DNA of 64,000 nucleotides from Acephala macrosclerotiorum (taxonomy: Eukaryota; Ascomycota; Leotiomycetes; Helotiales; Mollisiaceae): positions 1-64,000 of the forward strand of contig MU119361.1 of the NCBI GenBank assembly GCA_014904845.1, written 5' to 3'. Shown in pieces: positions 47,701 through 59,100 of the stretch (positions within the stretch are counted from its first letter, which is position 1; each line of letters begins with the position of its first letter). The notes beneath the pieces were generated by a model. The model was not told the origin of the DNA and ran no database searches. It saw nothing but the letters and a program-made list of their open reading frames with translations. Both the position numbers and the translations under genes were made by a program.

Positions 47701-47943
47701 GTTCCAGTACTATGCTGGAATAGAGGCGTTTGATCGTTATCCGGCGATCAAGGATTCTGCCATGCGCTTCTTCAAAAATTAAAGAAGTGATGATGCGCAA
47801 GACGAGAAGTGTAGAGGGTGTGAATGATTCACGGTTGACCAGTAGTATTATTCAACGTGGGCTGCCAACAACAAATGCGACTCTTTGTGATGTGATATAT
47901 CCGCGAAATTGAGGGACATACCTAAACGATTATACTGTGACAT
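44730..47943 (-). CDS. Chitin synthase, division 1 (probably class III)
   Basis: Four exons, high to low: 47922–47943 (22 nt, MSQYNRL…), 47407–47621, 45477–47356 and 44730–45426, giving 937 residues. A Tyr/Pro/Gln-rich N-terminal tail is followed by [20 protein letters not shown] and the catalytic domain: [35 protein letters not shown], the Asp motif [13 protein letters not shown], the acceptor motif [12 protein letters not shown] and the product-binding [12 protein letters not shown]. Several membrane helices follow (around [20 protein letters not shown] and [14 protein letters not shown]). The end [15 protein letters not shown] looks like class III (ChsB/Chs-1 type), which matters for hyphal growth; class I or II is the alternative. 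The 22-nt first exon and 300-nt first intron were inferred from splice phase and a good start context (ACAACCATGTC). It acts at the plasma membrane using UDP-GlcNAc. Confidence 0.93.
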
Positions 47944-49183
47944 GGTTGTATCTTCCACAATGTGCGGGGGGGTGTGTTGTTGCTTGAGGGGAAGGTGAGG
48001 AATGCGCCAACCAAGCCTCCAGCACTGTTGATGCGAAGACTGAACCACTATTCTCCGCGAGATGCGCAGTCGAACTCTGATCGTTGGAGAGTTCAACAGT
48101 GGTTTGGACGCAGTGAGCTGGTTGCTTGGATGCGTGGAGTGTGAATGCGAGCGAGGGAAGGTTTCAGATTTTACTCCAAGAGGCTCGAAGGGGAAGGCTG
48201 TGATGCCGGCGACAAGGTTGTTTACACTGGTGGATCGCCTGCAGAGGGCCTTGAATGGAGCACCCAGGGCTTGGCAGCGTGTTTCACAGTACCATCAGAC
48301 CGTGCACGCGAAATGACGTTGGATTTGGGACGAGGAGAGGAAAAGAGCTATCTCGTTATATGTAAATGTAAATGTAAATGTAAATGCTTGCGACGTCTTT
48401 CCTGCAAGTACTAGTATCTTGTCAAGGCCGCTTTCTTGATTCCATCATTATTCCATGCCTGCCTGCCTGTCTGTCATAGGTATCTTCGGAACAGCTGTTT
48501 GGTTTGATACCGAGACACCGACCGTTATGGCGGCGGTTGCCCTGGACAAGAATAGCAACCTACGACACGCATCCTCGATTCAACCGGCCACGCTACGAAT
48601 TTGGGGTACCTTACTAGTACTCGTAGTACTCGTTAGCCACTGGCCCAATAAGGGGTAGCCCTGCGAGCTCAGCATCTGAACCATTCCTCCATTCTGATCC
48701 ATACGCATCACCACTGAGGCTGTGCTCGTGAAGCCTTGGCCGGGCAGATCACTGTCAAATCACCATACAGAGCTTGACTTCATGTTCTCGTACCGTAGCA
48801 AAACCCGACTTCGGCCTTTTGCCTCATGATCAAACATCACGACCAAGATTCCACTCGGGCTGCGCCCCGGCACTGGACGGTTGAGGCGGTATTTCAACGC
48901 CACAACCAGAACGCCTTCATGCAAAAGCCCTGAAGAGACGCAAGTCACGAGGCTGGTATCACACTCAGCCCAGTAAGTGACCGTGCTTTCAAGTCAGTTT
49001 CAATTCTATACCGAGACCTCTGTCTAATACTGTACTTTTCTTGCTCGAGCTACATCTGTAGCGTATCGCGGGGTATCCTAGAGAGTCGTGAAACATAGCC
49101 CAAATCGCTCGAGCATCGAGATTTGAGAGCCATGCCCAGGTTGAGGATGCTTCTATAGATTCTTCCATCTGGTGAGGTCATCC
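47944..49183. other. Intergenic with a hexanucleotide microsatellite
   Basis: About 1.2 kb holding the chitin synthase promoter and the 3' region of the phosphatase gene. No gene recognised. Confidence 0.55.
48361..48386 (+). repeat. (TGTAAA)4 microsatellite
   Basis: Four perfect copies of TGTAAA plus two bases, about 420 bp upstream of the chitin synthase start codon. Confidence 0.85.
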
Positions 49184-49848
49184 TTAAGGTTCAACGTCTG
49201 GGAACGTCTCTTTCAAGAAGTTCTTGGAAAATCTGACGATTTGCTCATAGGCCATCTCAAAGCCATCTCGGCCTCCATAATAAGGATCATCGACCTCCTC
49301 AGCTCTCTTCTTCCCGGCAAATTCTCCAAACAGCATAACCTTTGCACTGCCACCATGTCGTTGTTGAAGTCTCTGGAGATCCCCTAGGTTTACACGGTAA
49401 GAATATGTCCTTCTTAGTTTGTTCGGAGTCTTCCATAACTTACGAAGATTGTCTCTATCCATAGCAAAGATGAAATCAAACTTTTGGAAGTCAGAAGTAT
49501 GGACCTTTACAGCTCGTCAACACTTGCAAGCTTCAAGAGAGGATAGCCCATGACCTACCTTTCGCGCAGCGTGGTTGTAATCGGTGATACCATTGTCTTC
49601 GAGTGTAGACATAGTTCTCGAGTCTGGGCTACTTCCAGTATGATATGCACCAGTACCACAGCTGTCGACTTTACTTATAAACGACTTGTATGGCGGCTTG
49701 GAGACCATGGCCTGGAAAATTCTGTGGAAGGTCAACAAGCAAATTCATACGCAGTTTTGGACATCCCTTACCCCTCAGCCATTGTTGAACGGCATATATT
49801 ACCCAAGCACACAAAGAGTACTGAGACAGACTCTGGAGTGGACGTCAT
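49184..49848 (-). CDS. LTP1: Low-molecular-weight protein tyrosine phosphatase
   Basis: Exons, high to low: 49772–49848, 49559–49721 and 49184–49504, giving 186 residues. The P-loop VLFVCLGNICRSTMAEG supplies C14 (nucleophile) through R20 at the right place near the N terminus. KVDSCGTGAYHTGSSPDSRT and GITDYNHAARKV are family blocks. The FIFAMDRDNLRKLW segment and the general-acid loop EEVDDPYYGGRDGFEMAYEQ near the C terminus complete the fold. It dephosphorylates phosphotyrosine in the cytosol; its targets in filamentous fungi are poorly defined. The first exon was found from the splice donor GTAAGG and from a clean ATG (GACCATGACGTCC). The acceptor before FQAMVSKPPYK is CCACAG rather than the nearer TTCCAG, because only the former keeps phase. 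Confidence 0.92.
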
Positions 49849-50720
49849 GGTCGCTATCCTTGAAAGACGAAAGATGCAAGCGAGTGGGTTCAGGAGGTTC
49901 AAGGAGGTTGAATTGCGCAAATTATCTGGCAGTCCACAAAGACCTCAGACGCAATTCAACCTTCTTTCGCTCACGAACTCTCCATTTCTTCTGCGCTCAC
50001 ATCGAACATTCGGATCACTTCTGCCGTACAAATCCGAGAAATTGCGGTACATTCATGCAGCATATCAGGCACGGATTGGCTTCAACGCATTATCCTCCGT
50101 CCCGTTTGTCCCGTCTGAAGCCAAGCGATCGACCTCAATTGTAGGATTGTGATGAGACTCCCTTTGAGGATGATCGCAAGTCGTGCAATTTCCAGCAATG
50201 CACGAGTGCATTGCGATAGACAGCGAACGGCTTTTTGTGGTACCAAGGCTGTCACCTCAAATCTCCTTGCCTCGTCACAAGTGCTACAGATTTTGTTGTG
50301 AATTTTGACCCTGGGCGGTCCTAGCGAGCTGTCTTTCTGAATCGAAGTTTCGACGATGAGATTCGGTGAAGTGAGGAAGCCTTCTTTTGGATTTCCTAAG
50401 GCTCATATAATGTGTGCTGCGCCCTTGCATACCTGGAGTGTGGGAAGAATATGGATAAATTCGCAGAGTACCAACGGCTCATGGCTCAATATGGCTAAGC
50501 AAATGTTTGGTACCACTTATCTTATCTTCGTATGGCAAGAGCACAACGGTCATACAACGCGTCTGCAGGTGGAAATGGCGACGTTAGTGTGTTTAAGAGG
50601 CTTGTGGTTTCCTCTACTCGTGTCCTGGCGTTTATTCTCTCTTCTTTTTTGTTCTGCGGCTGCTTCTCTCTTTCTCGCAAGTCATCTAGTAAAAAGGCAT
50701 AGCCGGCTTTGCAGGTCATC
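49849..50720. other. Intergenic, nothing recognised
   Basis: About 870 bases between the phosphatase gene and the sedolisin remnant. Only short frames. Confidence 0.55.
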
Positions 50721-52369
50721 ATGCATCTCTGCCCCATTCTAGGCACAGTGAGTACTTTCATTTTGCACAAACAGGGCGATCTTCGCGTCCTAGGAGCTAA
50801 GTTTATAAATCGAATGCTTTGCCCAACCAAGCTTCGACCGGCTTTGACGACCTCTCTGATTCAATCTTGGAGTCTGAAGCAATCAATCATTGGCATACTG
50901 ACTCGTACCAGATATGCTTCATCACAAGTGTATTGGCACGTGTACATTCCAAACTACAGATCTTTGAGAATGTACCTACACCTGAAGGATGGGGTCGAAG
51001 AGGGCAGACCTCATCCCCCAAACTCAAATTCGACTCCGAATCGCAATGAGGATGCCAGATCATGATCTCTTCGAGAAGACTCTCTATGACATTTCGACTC
51101 CGGACCATCAGGACTATTGGAGGCACTTGAATCACGAAGAAGTCAGAGTAAGCGAGGCAGCGTCGCATTGATAGCATCTGGTCACATTTGTCGAATAACT
51201 CAAGGCGAGGAAAGCTGATGATATCCAGACTTTGGTCAATCCTGAAGTTGCAGCCACCGAGGCCGTTCTATCCTGTCTGAGTAACTCCGGGATCTCTGAT
51301 TCTGATGTTGAGGACAATACAAAATGGGTTCGTATTCGCTATTTCCTAGTCCCATTCTCAACATAATCTCTGGGTAGTCTATTGGGGAGACTTCGTCTTT
51401 TCTTTCTGGGTTCAAAAAAGTGTGCTAAATATTTCCAAATCAACTTCAAAGTCTCCATCGCCAAAGCAGAAATAATGCCAGACACCAAGTTCCATTTCTA
51501 TGCCCAGACATTCGACAAGACCCGGCGCAAGGTAATTCGAACCTTGAAGTGTTCTATGTCAGCCAATGTCTTTCCCCACGTGTCCATGATTCATCCCACC
51601 ACACGCTTTGGCCAACCCAAGTCTATGCGCAGCACCATTTCGGCATCGAATCGGAAGCGGATATGCAGCAAGACTTGAATGATACAGCGCCACCAACGTC
51701 TTTTCTGGACTCAGCTTGCAATTGCACCATCACACCTACTTGTCTTCGAGCTCTTTACAACATCGGAGACTACCAAGCAGATCCTGACGCCGGCCCCCTT
51801 GTCCCAGACCTTAACCAACCCGTAACGAACGACAGTTCCAACGACCCATACCTCGATTTCCTAGATTACGTTCTCTCTCTCCCTGACTGTGAGCTGCCCC
51901 AAACAATCACCACCTCTTACGGCGAGAACGAACAAAGCGTCCCAGAAGCCTTCTCCAGGACTGTTTGTGATAAATTCGGTCAATTAGGTTTGAGGGGTGT
52001 CTCGGTGTTGCTCTCTAGTGGGGATTCAGATCCGGGGAGTGCTTGCTTGATGAATAATGGGAAGAATACTATGAGATTTTTGCCTACTTTTCCAGGGGCT
52101 TGTCCTTATGTTACGAGCGTGGGAGGGACGAGGTATGTTGAGCCTAAGAGTGCGGTTTATTTCTCTTCTGGGGGATTTAGTGATAGATTTGAGAGACCAA
52201 AGTATCAGGATCGTGCTGTGAAGGATTATCTGAAGATCTTGGAGGATCAGTGGAAGGGTTTATATAATGAGAAAGGGCGGGTGTCTCCTGATGTTGCGGC
52301 GCAGGAGTATCAGTTTGCGATTGTTAATCAGAATAGGACTATTGGAATAAGTGGAACTAGGTATTTTCC

Positions 52370-52406
<37 letters not shown>

Positions 52407-52762
52407 CCCCACTTGAAGAGTCTCAGTTCCTGACAAGATTCTAGTGCTTCTTCTCCAGCATTCGCTGCTGTTGTTCCACTCCTCAACAATGCTCGTCCAT
52501 CAGAAGGGAAGAAACCGCTTGGATTCCTAAACCCTTGGCTCTAGTCTGTTGGAAAGAAGAGATTGAATGATATCGTACATGGAGGGTCTATTGGCTGTCG
52601 GGGCTACAGTGAGTATTCGGGCCTACCAGGGCCTTATGCACCCTATTCTGGCTGGAATGCGACGCTAGATGGGATCCTATGACGGGACTGGGTACGCCAG
52701 ATTTTCAGAAGTTGTTGGCAATATCGTCGCCGGGATTTGAATTGCCTCACATCGAAGAGTAA
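50721..52762 (+). pseudogene. Sedolisin (S53, tripeptidyl-peptidase type) pseudogene with central deletion
   Basis: Possible start near 50721 (MHLCPILGTVS…). The propeptide reads IRLRIAMRMPDHDLFEKTLY, then ISTPDHQDYWRHLNHEEV, an intron, and ADDIQTLVNPEVAATEAVLS. VIRTLKCSMSANVFPHVSM and TTRFGQPKSM follow, then a frame change near 51640. The mature part runs LRALYNIGDYQADPDAGPLV and jumps straight to SNDPYLDFLDYVLSLPD. The ~100 residues that should lie between, which carry the catalytic Glu and Asp, are missing. SYGENEQSVPEAFS and VSVLLSSGDSDPGSAC follow. The catalytic SGTS is split by an intron (52361–52444) holding a 35-C run. Then come SSPAFAAVVPLLNNARP, a TAG at the Tyr of NPWL[Y]SVGK, and a one-base shift before WDPMTGLGTPDF. 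The stop is at 52760–52762. It encodes no active protease. Confidence 0.87.
52371..52405 (+). repeat. 35-base poly-C tract
   Basis: Thirty-five consecutive C, then G and four more C. It lies inside the intron that splits the SGTS Ser codon of the sedolisin remnant, between the donor GTATTT and the branch site CCTGACAAG. Confidence 0.95.
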
Positions 52763-53152
52763 ATTATTAGCGAGGTGCGCATCGAGGAGATTTCAGAGAT
52801 GAAATCAAAAGTAATTGATGACAAATAAAGACTGGGGTGGAGAGAGGATATATGGAAAAGTTGTTGCTTTCTTGAGGACACTGTATCCCAATATGTGAAT
52901 TGCCGTCTCTTCGAAACGTCTTTTGTTATCTTACACTTCATTGTTATACCACAGTCACGCAGTTTTGAACGAGGACGATCATCGAAACTAGCTGTCCTAC
53001 AAGCCGTGGTACAACCTTGTTGTCCAACTCAAAATAGGAATGGTAGTGCGGAACGATCCGAACCGCAACCAGGATCAACTGCTTCGCCACATCCAATTTC
53101 TTCCGATAGTTTACTTCTTTCCTCCAACCATCACTCTCACCTGAATATCAAA
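52763..53152. other. Short intergenic region
   Basis: 3' side of the sedolisin remnant and promoter/leader of the DUF218 gene. The plus frame of that gene is open back to about 52895 but the extension is not protein-like. Confidence 0.55.
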
Positions 53153-53986
53153 ATGGACAATCCCACTCCCAAACATCTCATCCTCGTCTGCTGCCACGCA
53201 ATCTACACCGGCGGTCCAACACGTGGCCACAACAAAAAAGAATGGCTCCTCGCTCCGTTTCAAATCGACGAAACACCGACTTTTATCCAGCACGCACAAG
53301 CCGGTCTCCGCCTCCTGGCCTCAGATCCTTCGTCACTCCTCATATTTTCAGGCTCTAAAACTAAATCGGAGGTAGAAAAATCGGAAGCGAAGTCATATTT
53401 AGATCTATGTGTTGATAATGACTTTTGGGGTATTCTTGGTGACGAGGAAGAGAAGAAAGAGGAAGTAATTAAGAGGATTGTACTGGAAGAACAAGCTTTA
53501 GATAGCTTTGGTAATCTGATGTTTGGGTTGTTGGCGTTTTGGGAGAGGACGAGAAGGTGGCCCGAGAAGATCTCGTTAGTGAGTCACGAGTTCAAGAGGA
53601 AGCGGTTTTTGGATTTGCATATAGAGGCTTTGAGGTTCCCGAGGGAGAAGGTTGTGTTTCTCGGTATTGATCCCAGTTACATGAGAGAGGGGAGTGAGGA
53701 TTTTGATGAAGTGAGGAGGGAGAGTGTGGTACAGGGAGAATTGAAGAGGGGGTTTCGAGAGTGGGAAAGTGATCGTCTGGGTACGGAGACGATGTTGAGG
53801 GGCAAGAGGGCAGGGAGGAACCCGTGGGGTGTAAGTCAGGTGTGGTTTGAGAGCGAAGAGGAAAGGAATGAGAATGGAGTCAGGAGCAGAGTTGTTGAGT
53901 ATGAGCATCTAGATGCGAAAAGGGGGACTGTGAAGGTCGTCGAGGAGATTCTGACGGAAGCACCACAGCCGTGGGAAGTGTTATAA
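53153..53986 (+). CDS. DUF218-domain (YdcF-like) protein
   Basis: Intronless, 277 residues from an ATG in good context (ATCAAAATGGAC). HLILVCCHAIYTGG opens the domain, LLIFSGSKTKSEVEKSEAKS provides the conserved Gly/Ser-rich turn, then VLEEQALDSFGNLMFGLLAF (E…A…S…N pattern) and KISLVSHEFKRKRFLDLHIE. These are the recurring elements of DUF218/YdcF proteins in fungi. Their enzymatic role is not known; bacterial relatives bind S-adenosylmethionine or act in envelope metabolism. The C-terminal third carries many charged residues and ends PQPWEVL. No signal peptide is present, so it is probably cytosolic. Confidence 0.85.
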   Translation: MDNPTPKHLILVCCHAIYTGGPTRGHNKKEWLLAPFQIDETPTFIQHAQAGLRLLASDPSSLLIFSGSKTKSEVEKSEAKSYLDLCVDNDFWGILGDEEEKKEEVIKRIVLEEQALDSFGNLMFGLLAFWERTRRWPEKISLVSHEFKRKRFLDLHIEALRFPREKVVFLGIDPSYMREGSEDFDEVRRESVVQGELKRGFREWESDRLGTETMLRGKRAGRNPWGVSQVWFESEEERNENGVRSRVVEYEHLDAKRGTVKVVEEILTEAPQPWEVL

Positions 53987-54013
53987 ATTCATAGTTTGAC
54001 TTTGATCGCTACT

Positions 54014-55415
54014 TCAAATCTTCGATGCTGGCTTGTGACTTGATGCCAGGAGATCGCTCACGAACCTCGTGGTATCTTTGGCCATGCTTTCGCTGTATGC
54101 ATGTTCGACTCCAGTGTAGACATTATCTTCTACGTAGACGCCGCCATCCTTGTACCACCCACTAGTTGCTTGCTTGAGGAATGCGAGGAAAAGTTCCGAA
54201 CAATGATATGGCACTAATTTATCATCTCCGCCCGAACAAACCAGCACGCGCTTGCCTTTGAGCTTTGCATCGAGAAGGCCTTTCAATCTTTCCTGCTCTT
54301 GTCTAGACGGGTTGACGTTTATATCCGAGGTGCTGAATAGCATCCCTTTAGGATCTCCTTTCTCGCAACTGGAAATGAGCGCTTTGGGGAAGTCTACACT
54401 TCCCAGGAAATTCGAGCCATTGGATGTAGTGTAAGTTTCAAGCTTCGAAAGTCGTGCTCGATCGCTCATCATACCTGGATGTATTAATACGACAGGCAAT
54501 ACGTATTTCAAAAGCCGCAAGCACGGGGACTAGGGCATCTAGAAAACTCTAGTTGCACCAGATCCTTCCCATCTACCAGTGACATGAACGTCCTCAGTAG
54601 CAAAGCACAATTGCAAGATATCCTCCTGGATGGCAAGACCTTGACTCGCTTGAACCAAGTTGTAAGCCAATGCTACCCCGTGTACCTTTTACTAGGAAAT
54701 CAAAATGACTGTACGTGAACATGAGGGAAGAAGATGCTCTTGAAATAAAACACTTACGCATATAATCAGGACATCCGATAATGACGACCGCGGCGATGAC
54801 TCGAGGCTCATTGAAAAGAACCTTGACATTAAGATCAGATCTCATAGCCCAACAAAGGAAGCGGGATAACAAACCTGCCATGCTGCATGACCACCTAGTG
54901 AGATCCCGAGCACAAAATGCTGGTCCAGGATTGGGTCATCTGGTCCATGGAAAATGTAAGCGGCAAGGTGATCGATGAGTAAAGTCGTGTCAAGGGCAGT
55001 GCCCGAGATGATACTATGATAGTCAATATAAATTGTCTAGCCTCTGGTCAAGTACTTACCTCCACATGTCCTGAGCGTGCCTCACGTTGCCTGACCTCCA
55101 TGCCTCATTCGCTAGCTCGTCCACGCATCGAGTGCCATGGTTTCTTTGATCAAATGCAACAGCAATGAGACCTTTGCTATCAGATGACGCCCGGTAATTC
55201 CAATCGCTGATGCAGCTCGAGGCAACACTGGCCATAGTCTCTTTCTTTTGAAGACGAGGATGAAGGAGCCAAAGGCACGAGATGATTTTACAGGATGGTG
55301 ACAGCTCTTCCAGCCCATAGATATCGGTCAGGATACCAGCAATGTGGATAGTCTTGACAGAGACTGAAGATGGCGGCTTCGAATGAGCATCTTGTAGAGG
55401 ACTAGGGGTTGACAT
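54014..55415 (-). CDS. Alpha/beta-hydrolase fold protein
   Basis: Exons, high to low: 55060–55415, 54875–55013, 54758–54821 and 54014–54474, giving 339 residues. An oxyanion-side strand and loop (FDQRNHGTRCVDELANEAWR) precede the nucleophile elbow HFVLGISLGGHAAWQV (GxSxG with Ser as nucleophile). Then AAVVIIGCPDYM and, in the last exon, LVCSGGDDKLVPYHCSELFL (catalytic Asp strand) and DNVYTGVEHAYSESM (catalytic His). The family is broad, so the substrate cannot be named; it is of the single-domain serine hydrolase kind seen in fungal esterases. The intron between exons 3 and 4 is about 280 nt, longer than its neighbours, and could hide a small exon. No signal peptide. Confidence 0.82.
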
Positions 55416-56143
55416 GTTGGAGTGACTGAGTTGTACGTCTTGCGGGGGATGCCGGGGATGGAAGCGAAGTTCGAATTTAAGAGGATAAGTAGAAATTGAT
55501 AGTGCTAGAAAACCTTGAAAATCCCCAAACAAGGAAACACGGTTTTGCGAATGATCAAAACAAGGGTTGTCCTGCTCATATGACGAGTAAAGATTCATAG
55601 GGTTGGAGCTTGGTTACAGTTACTCAAAAGTGGTGGTGGTGGTGGTGTTTGACAAGGGGAGCCGAGGAGCTGCAGTCAAGCCACAGCAGATGTGGGTCCA
55701 ACGTCATGGTCGAATTGATCTGCTGGGGGGGCCGTCCATGTTGAGTGCTGCGAAATTAAATCCTCGGAAACACGACCTACATCAACTGATTGCCGAGTAA
55801 ATTTCTATATACATAGTCTGCATTCACATCTGCGAAGACCCGTGAGATATCGAACGGCCCTTTACTCATCCTGTGCACTATTGTTATTGCTATTGCTACC
55901 GCGCTGTTGCGGAAATTGGGCCATTTCAAGCATAAGCCGACTCGACCATCGTCTGCTGGTTTCATGACAATTAGTTGCAACTTTGGGAAGACGAACATTC
56001 GCTATGAGCACGACAGAAGACATTTCATAGAAGAGCGATAGGTCTGGAAAGGGCCAAGTCCTGGCTAGACGCACCATAGCAGCCTCGAGGCGTAACGACG
56101 AGCAAACAACTGCTTGACTTCGGGACAACCTGCTGTCCTCAAC
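55416..56143. other. Divergent promoter region
   Basis: About 730 bases between the hydrolase gene (minus) and phospholipase D (plus). A (GGT)n-like run GTGGTGGTGGTGGTG lies near 55634–55648. No gene recognised. Confidence 0.6.
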
Positions 56144-59100
56144 ATGGCCCAGCGCAATGAAGAATCAGTCTCGCCGATGACACGAACTACTCGTTCCGGT
56201 TCTCCGGGCATATCCAATGCGAATGGAAATGGAGTAGCAGTCGTTCGACATTGGGCCTTGCGGACTGAGTTGAGATCAGGAGAGGCATCGGCAATATCTC
56301 ATGATATTAGACACAGTTCTACAACTGCGAATGGCAATGCCAAAGGTCACAGTACTGAAGCTGCAGATTATCTCAATGGTGGAAGTCCGCACGAAGACTA
56401 CAGTATCAACATTGGCAATGGGCAGGTCACGAATAACCCTCCACTGCGGCAATCGGCACTCAAGCAGGTTTGGGGCCCAGAAGGGAGCTCGACGGCCCCA
56501 GGCACAACTACTCCTCCAGGACGGAGAAGTGTACAGTTTGCGAGGCCGGATCCAGGAGCAGAATTGGGGCATACCCGGCAGGATTCATGGGAGGATGTCG
56601 AGACACCTGGCGGGAATCGCCGCGGGCCGTCTCTCATGTCCAAACTGAAGGCTCTTGCTTCCTCGAGCAGTCTGCAAGGCCATATCAAGAGCCAGAGCAA
56701 TGCCACAAATTCTATTGACGAAGGCTCTCATACGGCACCCACACCCACCACCCCAACCGCTGAACGACACACAAGACTCCCGCGGACATTGGCAGAGGAG
56801 GGTAGCGACGAGGACGCCGACGCAGAGGAGACTGCTGATGAGGGTAATGCAACTGATGCAGTGCGGGCCAAACGAAAGCGAAGGTTCCGACGGCCTCAAA
56901 TAAGTACAAATGAAAGTCAGACTGCACCCAATACACCGAGGACACGGGGGATGGGGCATGCGGATTCTCCTGGCGGTAGTAGTCGTGCTATACCATTTCT
57001 CGGCCGACGCGCAACAGATGGATCCTTGGAACAGAGAGGTCATTTGTCTGAAGGGGAAGGCCGAGATCGACTAAATAATCGAAGTGCTTGGAGACGGGGG
57101 AGTTCGTGGATAGCCGGGTCCAGAGGCTTCAGCCATGGGAGCGTTGACCATACTCCTGAAGTCGACGGTGCATCTTCGTCGAGGCGACCTAGTAATTTCA
57201 GACGAATGACAGGACTCGGAGGCGGGGTTAGTGAAGGGGAAGCACAAACCTCAAGGCGTCCTTTTCTTGGTGCTGAACGAGCCACAACCTTTGGTGCTCA
57301 AAGATGGCGAATGATCAAGCACAGTCTCAAACTCCTCGGGCAGAGAAAAGAAGAACATCGAGTCGACTACCTCAAGTCAGCGGAACTTATGGCTGAGTTA
57401 CGTGCCGGAGCTCCAGCGGCGCTCATGCTCGCTAGCATGATTCAAAGAGACGAACACGGCAACAAGCGTATTCCTGTTCTGCTCGAACAACTGAAATTGC
57501 ATGTCACGGATAGCCGACCAAGTGATGAAGATGCCAATGATACAGAACGCCATCTCGTTTTTCGCATCGAGCTAGAGTATGGTAGTGGCTTGAACCGGAT
57601 GAAATGGACCATCGACAGATCACTACGAGACTTTGCCAACCTACATCTGCGCTACAAGCTCCAAGGCAGTAGTGATAAGTACATTCAGCTGAGGAGTGAC
57701 GTCGACTCACGTCCAAAACAACCCCGATTTCCCAAATCCACCTTTCCCTATTTCAGAGGCGTGCGTGGACTTGGTGAGAGTGAAGAAGACGAGGCTGATA
57801 ATGTCCGCGTTGATGACACCGTGGGAGAAGCTACGCATAGCGAGAATGACCGAAAGAAGAAGAACAAGCGCCGACCCTCGCTAGGTGCCATGCGGAGAAA
57901 GAGTACTGTAGCACAGGATGCTGGCTCTGGTGGCGTTTTGGGAGGGAGCCAACCGAATCGTGAGGCCCGTGACTACAATCAGAGGCAGCGTAGAAGGCTC
58001 GAGGTATACTTGCAAGAGATGATTCGATGGCTCATCTTTAGAGCCGACAGCAACAGACTCTGTCGATTCCTCGAGTTGTCAGCGCTCGGAGTGCGACTTG
58101 CTGCCGAAGGCAGTTATCATGGCAAAGAAGGTTACCTGATCATCCAGTCTGCAAAGGGTCTGGACGTGAGACGGTTGCTGACTCCCAAAAACGTTTTCTC
58201 TAGGCATTCACCCAAATGGTTCTTGGTAAGACATAGCTACATTGTCTGTGTCGATTCGCCGGAAAACATGCACATTTATGACGTTTACCTTGTTGATCCC
58301 AAATTCGAGATTATACAGAAGCGTCGAAAGCTCAAAGAAATCGGCGGAAAAGAGCTTGTAGCAAAGGCTGGAACCTCAGCAAAGCATCCCCAGCATCACA
58401 GCCTGAAAATGCTGAACTCTGAACGCAAAATCAAGCTCCTGGCTAAGAATGAGCGTCAATTGCGGCAATTCGAGGAGTCCATTGGAATCATGTTGAAAAA
58501 TACTCCCTGGTCCAAACCAAATCGATTCGGAAGCTTCGCGCCTATTCGAACTGGGGTCTATGCTCAATGGCTTGTAGATGGCCGAGACTACATGTGGAAC
58601 GTCTCCCGTGCTATCAATATGGCAAAAGACGTGATCTATATCCACGACTGGTGGCTCAGTCCTCAGCTTTACATGAGAAGGCCAGCAGCAATCAGCCAGA
58701 AATGGCGTCTCGATAGATTGCTTCAAAAGAAGGCCCGGGAAGGAGTCAAGATCTTCATCATCGTCTATCGAAACGTGGAAGCAGCAATACCCATCGATTC
58801 TGAGTTCACAAAGTTTTCGATGCTAGATCTTCATCCAAATGTCTTCGTCCAACGATCGCCCAATCAGTTCAAGAAGAATCAGTTCTTTTTTGCTCACCAC
58901 GAGAAAATTTGCATCGTTGACCACACCGTTGCATTTGTTGGTGGCATTGATCTATGTTTCGGCCGTTGGGATACCCCACAACACTCCGTTGTTGATGACA
59001 AGCCAACTGGCTTCGAGCAATCTAACTTGCCCAAAGATGCTGATCACTGTCAATTGTGGCCTGGCAAAGACTACTCCAACCCTCGAGTCCAAGATTTCTA

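Noticed and set aside
52361..52433. Proline-rich C-terminal tail read through the poly-C tract of the sedolisin
   Set aside because: The tract lies in a clear GT–AG intron with a CTGAC branch site. Removing it restores SGTSASSPAFAAV.
56114..56143. Ten-residue upstream extension of phospholipase D
   Set aside because: It begins at TTG; the first ATG is 56144.
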